Assembly: GCF_958450345.1 (NCBI RefSeq)
Contig: NC_088780.1
Span: 115,332,226-115,396,225 of the forward strand
Direction of reading: 5' to 3'
Origin: Calliphora vicina
Taxonomy: Eukaryota; Arthropoda; Insecta; Diptera; Calliphoridae
DNA length: 64,000 bases
Below are positions 55,692 through 64,000 of this stretch, one piece after another (the stretch's first letter is position 1; every line of letters starts with the position of its first letter). Both the position numbers and the translations under genes were made by a program. The notes beneath the pieces are model-generated. The model was not told the DNA's origin, searched no databases, and was given only the letters and a program-made list of their open reading frames with translations.

Positions 55692-55917
55692 ATATAAAAG
55701 AGTTTGGAATATACGTTCCCCTCTTCCCGTGCAGATTCTCTAAAAACGTATTTTTGGATATTCGAAGGTTTAGGGGGCAAAGACGGCGTAAATGTGGGAA
55801 CCTTATATTTTATAAATTATACGGATAATAAAAATATTAAAAAAATACATCTTTATCTTTTTAAAAAAGTTAGCAGACAGGTGTTTTCTGAAATTCAAAC
55901 TCCTTAGGGAAGAAAAC
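55692..55917 (+). repeat. Dispersed repeat, inverted partner of 54107-54330
   Basis: GAGTTTGGAATATACGTTCC, CCTCTTCCCGTGCAGAT, GTATTTTTGGATATTCGAAGG, GAACCTTATATTTT, CAGGTGTTTTCTGAAATTC and AAACTCCTTAGGGAAGAAAA. The pair is separated by about 1.36 kb that includes the FB-G element. The 67-codon frame at 55704 is a read-through of this repeat. Confidence 0.7.
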
Positions 55918-56560
55918 TGATAAAACCTAAGTTTCTTACAAACTTAAGTTTCTTATGTATTATTTACATAACAAACAATTCTTTGCAAATTACAACTTTA
56001 AAGGTAAACACGAGGAAATACTTTTTATTAAAATCCATTTTGCCAATTTTGATAAAATTTTTAACATTTGTTCCTATAGTCATACAAAAATTATCTAACA
56101 TGGCTACCTGGGTATACAGTTTGGTACTTATTTAAAACATATTTTTATTTGGGCCAGCGATCTCAGATTTGAGTAGTTTAAGGTATATTTTTGTAATAAA
56201 AATGTTTGTCAAGATGCAGTACCTTGAAATTTCAAACTTGGTATCTTTTTTTCTAATGCTACTTTTTTATAACACTAATTGTTGGCTGGTATGATTCTGG
56301 GTAGTTTTTACATTTTCTATAATATTGAACATAGCATCAGGAAACTATTTTAAAATTTTCAACTTGGCGGGGATTCACGAGTGAATCAAGCGACTACACA
56401 ACTGATAATATATAATGTAAAGCTGCAAGATAAGGCTTTACATTATAGGCATTAAGTATCGTAGTGCTGTGAAAACATACGGAATTATATCGAATCGAAC
56501 GCAGGATAATATCATAACAATATCAATGGCAAAAGCATATAATACTATATCCTTAAAAAC
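55918..56560. other. Non-coding DNA, nothing recognised
   Basis: AT-rich, with a local inverted AGGCTTTACATTATA/TATAATGTAAAGC pair at about 56408-56446. Confidence 0.45.
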
Positions 56561-56562
56561 TA

Positions 56563-57027
56563 TTGGGTGTATGACTGAAAAATGCGGGATTTACAATACG
56601 GATTTGAACTCCGGTTTTTGCTTTTAATATCTCATATGTAATTCTGAAGGGTACATATCTCTAATTTATTACCACTTAGTTATTGAACATTATCGTGTAA
56701 CCAAAACGACCACATTAAAAACCATTTATAATGGAATGGTTGGGTAGTTTCGCCTCACCCGTTTTACAGTCCAGACCTTGCCCCGTCCGACTACTATTTG
56801 TTTCGATCGATGCTGAACGCTCTTTCGGGGATACACTTCACTTTGATATAGAGTATCCGATATTAGCTTGATTCGTTCTTTAACTCTAAAGATGAGCAGT
56901 TCTTTTGGCTCGGAATACATATATTGCCATAAAGGTGACAAAAGTTCATAGCTAACAATGGTACAAATATTTCAAAATAAAAGCTAAAAATGTGAAAAAA
57001 ATCCCGCATTTTAAGTCATACATCCAA
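56563..57027 (+). mobile_element. Internally deleted mariner element with both TIRs
   Basis: The left end is TTGGGTGTATGACTGAAAAA, TGCGGGATTT; the inverted right end is TTGGATGTATGACTTAAAAT, GCGGGATTT. Both are flanked by TA (56561-56562 and 57028-57029). Only the last part of the transposase gene remains between them (see next entry). At 465 bp it is about a third of a full mariner. TTGGGTGTA-type ends occur in the rosa-like mariner group, an assignment from memory. Confidence 0.85.
56753..56980 (+). pseudogene. Mariner transposase C-terminal remnant
   Basis: Encodes PHPFYSPDLAPSDYYLFRSM, then LNALSGIHFTLI, a stop, and after a frame shift LDSFFNSKDEQFFWLGIHIL, P, a stop, and QKFIANNGTNIS. 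SPDLAPSDYYLF is the mariner block carrying the third catalytic Asp, and DEQFFxxGIxxLPxR is the usual C-terminal motif. The first two catalytic Asp motifs and the DNA-binding domain are deleted. Several stops confirm it is dead. The 71-codon minus-strand frame over the same bases is a shadow. Confidence 0.85.
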
Positions 57028-57029
57028 TA

Positions 57030-57876
57030 TATCAAACATGATTTATGTTTTATTGGTGTGGCGAAGTGAAACCAAGAGAACGTTGAAATGAAAAATCAGA
57101 AACAAAACTTCGAGGTTATAACTAAATGTTTTAATTAAGTTTTTCCAAAAATACTTATCAAATATACACCAGCGATGGAAGCGATGGCCCATACTATTAT
57201 ATAGTTTAGTAGCCTCATTCCCCTTCTGCTGTATGTATATCTAAGTATATATTATATATTCAAGTGCTTGCAACAACTGACCAATTACCAACAGCAAAAC
57301 ATGGAATAATCATATTCGCGTACTAATTCATTCAAGTACAACATTAAACACTCAATGAGCTTTTAACAAGTACACGAGTATTACTTACATAGAAAAGTAC
57401 ATTTACAGTTTTAAATATTTATGCAAAGCAAAACAACAAAATTCACGCAAAATTATTATAAAAAAATTTTAGAGAGTGCGAACAAAAAAATATCTTTTTG
57501 CAAATAAAATATAAAAAAATACAATGGCATAAAATTGTTACAGCCATGAACACAAAAATTAACATTATTTTTTTCTTCATTTATTTTTATGTTGCACAAG
57601 GCAAAAAAACACTGAATGGATCGAAACGACTTGCTACGACTGGACAGGCAGGCAGGCAGCACGATGAAAAAGGTACTAAACCATTAATTTTATTTTTACT
57701 AGTAGAGGTAGTACAATATTCGAAAAAAAAGTAGTAAAGCAAAAAATAAATCAAAAATATTTAAACCAGGGATAGAAAATAATTATTATTATTGAAATTT
57801 AAAACAAAAAAATCATATACAAGAAACTAGACATCATAGATTTGAGTATACAAATTTCATTCTCAGCAGATGTACT
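57030..57876. other. Non-coding DNA, nothing recognised
   Basis: AT-rich. A 78-codon frame at 57498 and an overlapping 68-codon minus frame are unsupported. Confidence 0.5.
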
Positions 57877-60150
57877 ATCAGAAAACGTTACGATTTTTAT
57901 TTCTTAAGTTTTATTTAAAAAACTTAAATTTAATAATTATTTTTTAAGTTTTATTTATTACTCAAAAAATAATCATTATGTTTTAATTTTTATTTTTTGT
58001 TCAAATTATAATGATTATTTTTGAGTTTTACTTTTAAAATTCAAAATAAAACTTATTTCATGAGTTTTACTTTTTTGCTTAGAAAATAAAAATTATTTCT
58101 GAGTTTTATAAAATTTCTTCAATCATAAAACTTAATATGAAAATTTGTGCTTATAAAATTACAAAAAAATGGATTTAGAAAATTCAAAATGTACCATTTT
58201 TAATTAAGCTATTGTCATATTGCAATTTTTATAATTTAGAAACATTTTATTTTAATATCTTAATGAAATTTCACAAAATCAGAAAAAAGGAGTTTTTTAG
58301 TTTGATTAGAGCAATACATTTTGGTGGAATACTATTTTTGCACTACAATGGTTTTCGAAATGGGCTTTTATTATTTTTGAAGTTTACATCATTAAATCTG
58401 AAACGTTATAAAATTTATTATTTTAAGTAGCTCCTCAATTTAGCGAAAAATTAAAAAATATATATTCATCTTTAGAAATAAGTTTTGTTATTGAACAATA
58501 AAATAAAACTTATGAAATAACCATTATTTTTTGAATAATAAATAAAACTCTGTAAATAATTTTTATTTTTTGAACAAAAAATAAAACTCAAACAGTAATA
58601 GCTTAGACAGACGACAGCGCTAATTTGCATTAGCTGTCTTAATTCAAATTAACTTGTGAATTATCCCCATCCTAATGCTCATTAGCTTTGACGTAAATAC
58701 ACAAAATCAAACTGAATTTATACTGAATTTAGCTATTTCAATATGGCAATCGTCGAAATCAATCAGCTGTAGGTAAATTATTTACTATTTTAAAAGAAAA
58801 AGTAACACAGTAGAATAGAAAAAAAGAGGGAAATAAAACTGTAACTTCTAAACAGTTAGCCCGGTTTGTATGAAATTTCATATTCGCAAAGAGGAAGTGT
58901 TGTAGAGTTTAAGTTTTGAATTTGGACCACCTGGGCTCACAAGGGGCGCGACCACTGGTCCCCAAAGTAGAACACCTCGGGTATGTTAAATTTTTAAAAC
59001 GATCCTATTTCTTCCTTTGTGTTCCAATTTCAAGCAAATTATATATATAGAATCTCCTCATCGAGCACTACAAAACACCTCGTCGTAGCTATCAATTATC
59101 TCTTACAGCTTAGCATTTGAAAATTAAATTTTCTAAATTTTTATCCATCCTACTCCAGTTTTTTGATAACAGCGGTTCAAAGTATTTCCCAATTTTCTCC
59201 AATTTTCCTCTATTGGACTGACAACACATGTATATGTCAAATAGAATTTTCAAAAATAATGACTAAGTCCAAAGTTATATGCATTTGAATTTAAAAAATT
59301 TGAAAAGGTGATTTTTCGCAATTTTTTTTTTTTTTAAAAAGTACTTTTTTTCTTTTTATGTTATCGCAAACAATTTCTAAGACGATGTATAAGGAATTTA
59401 TACTTTTTGAAAAGCTAACATTTCATCAAATATTTGAAAAATTTGAAAATAGTTTTATGTAAAATTCGAGTTTAGGGCAAAAAATCTCAAATCGCATAGT
59501 CGATATAAAAATATAGTAACCCATTTTAGATGGGCAAATATGTTCTTAATTATCTTGTAAAAGGTTCCGATAACCCCGCCCATGTATATTTATTATTGCC
59601 AAAAAAAACTAAAAAATCCCATTTTTGGGATTTTTCAACGCTTTTTTGGGAATTGGTAAAATTTGTATATTCGCAAAAACTTATTAAAAAGCATTTTTTG
59701 TTATATTTTTCTAAAAGTATGCCATGAATTTATTAATTGTCGAATGTTATATGTATATATTTTGGAAAAAAAATACAAAATCCCCTATCCATTGATATGT
59801 AATACGCCTACCTTGAGTTTTTTACGTGGCAATTAATTGGGGAAAGATTAACATCCAGCAGAGAATTTACCGATTTGCAACAAATTTTTTCAACATTAAA
59901 CAGTTTACAAACAAACAATTGTTTACTAAATGCAAAAACTGTCGTCTGTCAGGGTTAAATTTTAATTCAGATTAGTGTTCTGTTAATGCAAATTAACTCT
60001 ATCGTCTGTCTACGGAATAAGTTTTATTTTATAAGGAAAATATAGAACTCAACAATAATTTTTATTTTCTGAGGAAAATAAATTTCCTTGAAAAATAATT
60101 ATTAAAACATAAGTTTTATAATAAAACTTATAATCATTACGGTCTCTGAT
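57877..60150. mobile_element. TIR element with many AATAAAACTYA subterminal repeats, interrupted by a second element
   Basis: The left end, ATCAGAAAACGTTACGATTT, and the inverted right end, ATCAGAGACCGTAATGATTA, then TAAGTTTTAT on both sides, give diverged termini. Both flanking zones (57895-58135; 58490-58600 plus 60014-60140) are filled with TTTGAGTTTTATTT, TAAGTTTTAT and their complements at roughly 25-45-base intervals, inverted between the two sides. Removing the insertion at 58604-60012 leaves an element of about 865 bp. CAGAG-type ends suggest hAT, but no 8-bp duplication is visible. The 72-codon frame at 58212 is unrecognised. Confidence 0.55.
58604..60012. mobile_element. 1409-bp TIR element nested in the 57877 element
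   Basis: The left end is TAGACAGACGACAGCGCTAA, TTTGCATTAGC and the inverted right end is TAGACAGACGATAGAGTTAA, TTTGCATTAAC: 27 of 31 identical. An extra inverted GTCGTCTGTC lies just inside the right end (59941). The interior contains CACCTCGGGTxTG, TAAATTTTTAAAA (about 58972-59000), similar to 51828-51860 in the 51267 element. A 65-codon frame at 59530 is not recognised. Confidence 0.65.
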
Positions 60151-60269
60151 TTAAACGCAATGTTGAATGTGAACTCTTCTGTTTAAAATGTAATGTTTAG
60201 AGGGATTACATGGATGTAGAAAAAACATACTATTTTTAATATAACTGACTGTCAGATTGACGAAAGAAA

Positions 60270-60985
60270 CATGTAAGAAAGTACATTCGGTCAAGTCCGA
60301 CCATATAAAACCCTACACTGCAGTATCAAAATTTCAATTATTTTTTTTTTGTAAGTGATTTTGGAAAAAAACTACGACATATCAGAAAAATAATTTTTAA
60401 GGTACGAAATTTCACATGGTCGGAGCTGAGCTTTTTTCGAGTTGATTTGCGTTTATTCAGCCTCCTATAGATAGTAAAACATACCTACTAAAAAACCTTA
60501 AAAATTAACGCGTAAAAACATATCGATTTTTCAAAAAAAAATCATCCAAAACCTCAAGAAACACATTTTTTGGAAAATCTGCTATCGTTTTTGACGTACA
60601 ATTTCACATTGAAGGGTAATATTAAAAAAAAATAAAATCAGTAAATTTTTTTATTACCTACTAAAAAAAAACCTTAAAAATAAAAGTTGAGAAAAAGTCA
60701 AAAAAAAATAAATTTGAGAACCTCGAAAATGATTTTTGATATTGAATTTGTGCAGACGTTTGTAATGACCAAAAATATTAGTCTAATAACAACCTCCTTC
60801 AAGTAAACTGATCGACTCAGAATCACTTTGCTCCAAATATGTTTTATATATACGGAATTGATGTCAATTTTATTATGATCGGTCCATAATTAGTCATAGC
60901 TCCCATATAAACCCGCTTCCGAAAATCACTTTAACGTGTAGAAATAAAGAAATTTCATGGTGATCTGTCCATAATTGGTCATAAA
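60270..60985. mobile_element. Composite HINE-B: hairpin end and a second, opposite fragment around a foreign insert
   Basis: At 60270-60360 there is the hairpin end (ATGTAAGAAAG, ATTCGGTCAAGTCCGACCAT, ATAAAACCCTACAC) with the hairpin on the left. At 60753-60985 there is HINE-B sequence in the opposite direction: AGTCTAATAACAACCTCC, CTGATCGACTCAGAATCACT, TATGATCGGTCCATAATTAG, CGCTTCCGAAAATCACTTTA. Between them sits a piece of the 51267 family. The inverted layout needs a rearrangement or two separate insertions. Confidence 0.6.
60361..60755. repeat. Rearranged fragment of the 51267 TIR-element family
   Basis: ACTACGACATATCAGAAAAAT, TTCACATGGTCGGAGCTGAG, TTTCGAGTTGATTTGCGTT, CCTACTAAAAAACCTTAAAAA, CCAAAACCTCAAG and AAATAAAAGTTGAGAAAAA all have counterparts in 51340-51780, but in a different order, so the segment is shuffled. 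No TIR is present. Confidence 0.6.
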
Positions 60986-61608
60986 TTGAAATTCACTGAA
61001 TTTCAATTTTAATTGCACTATGCAACAAATGAAGACTTTTGGGAAACACAAGATCATGACAGTATAGGTTCGATTCTACTACCAAAGGGTAGTAAAACCC
61101 TATACTTAGTTTGTCCATTTTGGTGACCGATTTTTTTTATGAGCCCCCAAAGTTTCTGAAAATCAGTGGGGCCTCTAAAAAAGGTGTCATCAGTTTTTGG
61201 TTAACAGCTAATTCAGACTTTGTGATACGGCTTAACTTTATATGGCAATAATATAGCTAATTTTTAGAAAAAGTATTGTTTAATATTTTGTTGCAATTTT
61301 TCCTCATACTTTATTTCACATAAGTAGAAATTTCAGCACTTAGTCTGCAGGTTATTAAGTCACTGGATTGCTATATTTTAAATTTACAATAAATTATATT
61401 AAAGTGTATCTTAAGTTACGTCGTTCTAGTGTACATATATTTGTTCGCAATCACCCCTTCAGCATCATCTTTTGTATAATATTAAGTGCCCACTGAAGCG
61501 TATGAGTAACAATTATTTAATTATTTATTATTTTCATACGTTTGGTTATTTTTCTTGTTTTTCATTTCTTAATGATATTACTGTGCATGAAATTGACACT
61601 TGTTTTTT
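60986..61608. other. Non-coding DNA, nothing recognised
   Basis: No open frame and no repeat partner found. Confidence 0.5.
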
Positions 61609-62217
61609 CAGTTAAGAGGGGCACCCAGCGGCTTCAACTAATTCGGTTACGCTGAATTCAGTGGTGCCAACCGTTTTTTTAGGTTAGCTCGTATTTTCTA
61701 GATATACCGTTATTTCGAAAATGGAGGAGGTTGCATGACATATATTCGCGTAACTCAAAAACGGTTTAGTTTATTGAATAAACTGAAAAAACCGAAATTC
61801 CGCAATTTAATTAAGGCTTAACACGTTTTTAATCCTCCCTTTAGAAACGATTTAGAAATATATTTTTTTTGGCTGCATTTTCCAATTTATTATGTCGTTT
61901 TAAAAAACAAAAAATTCGAAATTTTCCTAGAAAATTATTTTTGTTTGACAAAAAAAATGTATTTATAAAACAACTGCGCAGATTAAATAGAAGTTTTAGA
62001 CTAACTTAAAGGTAATTCTATTGCGGAATTTCGGTTTTTTTAGTTTATTCAATAAGCTAAACCCTTTTTGGGTTACGCGAATATATATTGTGCAACCTCC
62101 TCCATTTTCGAAATAACGGTATATCTCGAAAATACGAGCTAACCTTAAAAAACGGTTGGCACCATTGAATTCAGCGTACCCGAATTAGTTTAACCCATCG
62201 CCTGCCCCGCTTCACAG
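61609..62217. mobile_element. 609-bp element with ~180-bp terminal inverted repeats
   Basis: The left end runs CAGTTAAGAGGGGCACC, CAACTAATTCGGTTACGCTG, AATTCAGTGGTGCCAACCG, TTAGCTCGTATTTTC, GATATACCGTTATTTCGAAA, ATGGAGGAGGTTGCA, ATATTCGCGTAAC, TTGAATAAACT and CCGAAATTCCGCAAT. The right end has all of these inverted in the same order, mostly identical. Only about 250 bases lie between the arms, with no transposase frame. Both flanks are TTTTTT, so a target duplication cannot be read. CAG ends suggest hAT. Confidence 0.8.
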
Positions 62218-62844
62218 TTTTTTCACCTAGCACAGTGTATTTATTTCAAAATTATCCGGCAAATAATTTAATGTCTGTATTTTTTATTTAATAATATTAA
62301 AGTAATTTTCATGGTACTTGTCTTGTTGTTGTTCTTCAATGAGGCATTCATTTAAGTCTTACTGTTTTTCTTTCTGTCTTCACTTTATTTTTAATTGAAT
62401 TAAAATTGAAAATTAAAATCGTTAGTATTTTATAAAGAACCAAAACAAAAACTGTATGTTCAAAGTTGTTAATGACACTCAATTAATTAATGTTGTATGT
62501 CCAACTTAGTTTGGAAGCTTTCATCGTTTTTAATTTTATTTAACAAACAAGGATAAACAGGAAAAAAAATAAATATTTCTGTGGTTTGTTGTGCGTTTTA
62601 GAAATTAATTTATATTTATTTATTTGTTGTTTCCTAATTTATTTTCTTGTTGTTTTAATTCACAATCTAATTAAGCAGGAGTAGTGACATGATTTTTTTT
62701 TCTTTCTAAAGTAATGAATATTTGCCAGATGTCTTGTCAGAAGTTGTTGTTTAAAATGTATTTTGGATTTAACGCTTGAGGCAACTATGAAAATAAGCTG
62801 TTTTAAAATTTGAAGTGGACGTAGATGACGTAGATGAACGTATA
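62218..62844. other. AT-rich non-coding DNA, nothing recognised
   Basis: T-rich, with TTGTTGTT simple repeats. No gene or repeat partner. Confidence 0.5.
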
Positions 62845-63153
62845 TTGGCCAATAAGCGTTTAATCAAGAAAAGGAGCTCGATCTGTGATCACTCATATTT
62901 CTGAAAAATCGATTTTTTATATAAAAACTCAAAATATCTAAATTTGCTAATAAGTTGGCCTATAAGCGTTTAATCAAGAAAAGCAGCTCGATCTGTGATC
63001 TCTCATATTTCTGACAAAAATCCGATTTTTTATATAAAAACTCAAAATATCTAAATTTGCTGATAGGTTGGCCAATAAGCGTTTAATCAAGAAAAGGAGC
63101 TCGATCTGTGATTGCTCATATTTCAGACCAAAATTATATAAAAACTCAAAATT
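62845..63153 (+). repeat. Minisatellite: ~110-bp unit, 2.8 copies
   Basis: Units start TTGGCCxATAAGCGTTTAAT at 62845, 62955 and 63068 (spacings 110 and 113). Each continues CAAGAAAAGGAGCTCGATCT, GTGATC, CTCATATTTC, TTATATAAAAACTCAAAAT. The third unit is shorter and lacks the GATTTTT portion. It lies upstream of the Helitron 3' end at 63415 and may be internal to that element. The 62- and 76-codon frames over it are by-products. Confidence 0.85.
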
Positions 63154-63379
63154 GATTTTCATGTATTCTGTTGTTGCAAAACTTAGGTTTTTGACAACAG
63201 ACTTAGGTTCTCTTAGTAACGCTTCTATGTATATTTTATTTCATGACCATAAGATTCATTGTACATCAAACATAACCCAAACCTATGTATATGAATAAAA
63301 GTTATCATTCAACAATACGTTTGTTTGTTAATATCAAACCGCTTCTCTCAAATTCACAAATCGAACACAAGCTTTTTGT

Positions 63380-63415
63380 TAATTTGGACAGGACAACGTC
63401 TGTCGGGTCAGCTAG
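63380..63415 (+). mobile_element. Helitron 3' terminus
   Basis: GACAG-GACAACGT-CTGTC forms a hairpin (63387-63404) followed seven bases later by CTAG|T (63412-63415). Hairpin, short spacer and CTRR before T is the canonical Helitron 3' end. The GTCTGTCGGGTCAGCTAGT form is common in insects. The 5' end is not found, so the element's length is unknown; the minisatellite at 62845 may be part of it. Confidence 0.75.
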
Positions 63416-64000
63416 TTGGTAATAAATTTATTAGACATTAAAGGTGAAAGTTTTAAAAAAGTATTGGTAACTAGAAGAGTGATAAATAGAAGATTTTAGA
63501 CATTTTCTGTTCAAGATCTTTTTTGTTGTCTATTCGCCCTTATGTCGACTTAAGGTACTCTCCAATATGACCACAAATTTATTTACTAGCCGGTTGATTT
63601 CGTATTAAAATGTAATAATTTTAAAGGATTTTATAAAAAAATAAATGAAAATAATTAGTAACGGAATTCTTTTAATTGCAAACCATGCTTTTGTCATTGA
63701 AAATATAAAACAAAAAAATGTTTATACATTGCTTAAGAGTTTCAAGTTTCGATCCAGCCTATTTTTAGTCAAAGTTCTGAGAATCTCACTAATATAGTTC
63801 CCCAGAATATTTTAAGCCAACTTTGTACCGTGGTAGTTATATATGTATATTACTGTCAACTAGGAATCGAATAAATCAAGCATGTTGATCAATAAATAAG
63901 TACATCATATTATAAACTGGTGCTAAATAATGCTGACTGTATGTAGTTTTCATTACGAAGTATGTTAATGAGTAATGGCAACTATTATCAAGTTTTCTGT
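63416..64000. other. Non-coding DNA; dispersed repeat copy 2 at about 63650-63815
   Basis: CTTTTAATTGCAAACCATGC, TTTTGTCATTGAAAATATAA and later GAGAATCTCACTAATATAG and CCCCAGAATATTTTA match 35500-35660 in the same orientation. Nothing else is recognised. Confidence 0.4.

Noticed and set aside
62845..63153. CRISPR-like array
   Set aside because: Units of ~110 bases repeat with no unique spacers. This is a tandem minisatellite in eukaryotic DNA.

Overview
The window looks like nuclear DNA from an insect, most likely a higher (brachyceran or calyptrate) fly. It is strongly AT-rich, has no bacterial gene organisation, and carries Tc1 and mariner transposases, an RTE/craniofacial-development-protein-2-like non-LTR retrotransposon, canonical Helitrons, many MITEs, and several families with the layout of Drosophila DINE-1/HINE elements. 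The fly assignment is inference from transposon content; no host gene is available to test it. I found no host protein-coding gene, rRNA gene or intact tRNA gene that I can support. Almost all open frames are short chance frames in AT-rich DNA. The window is best read as intergenic or long-intron DNA built from layered transposon insertions.

Layout. 1-9 kb: a possible hAT-like remnant, a Helitron 5' end (2121), and a dead non-LTR retrotransposon (2515-5290) with one endonuclease stop, two further stops, two frameshifts and a damaged YADD motif. 8-17 kb: a chain of TIR elements (8656-8947, 9776-10586, 11302-11968 with a perfect 8-bp target duplication, 16051-16898), a perfect 98-bp tandem duplication and a full-length HINE-B. 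17-25 kb: a foldback element, HINE-C, a HINE-E split by a decayed Tc1 element, another HINE-B and a fragment of a transposon-type protein. 25.3-26.8 kb: a 1.43-kb near-complete palindrome with a 10-base loop. 28-31 kb: four hairpin or MITE elements. 31-38 kb: HINE-B, HINE-E and HINE-C copies, one with expanded internal repeats and one holding a nested 249-bp MITE, then a complete 317-bp Helitron.

41.9-44.8 kb holds the most informative element: 2.9 kb, bounded by CATAGCTGTTAA inverted termini and a perfect 8-bp duplication (GTTACTGT), with long TAATC-rich subterminal inverted repeats and a minus-strand open frame of about 200 residues that I cannot place in a named transposase class. 46-61 kb: more HINEs, a 207-bp MITE with TA ends, single arms of the palindrome family, Tc1 3' fragments, a 1.0-kb TIR element with a near-perfect 8-bp duplication (51267-52292), an internally deleted mariner keeping both ends (56563-57027), and one TIR element nested in another (57877-60150). 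61.6-64 kb: a 609-bp TIR element, a 110-bp tandem repeat and a Helitron 3' end.

No genes here work together as a system. What is novel is the transposon archaeology: several families can be defined by comparing copies within this one window. Strand convention for HINE copies: the terminal hairpin is the 3' end.
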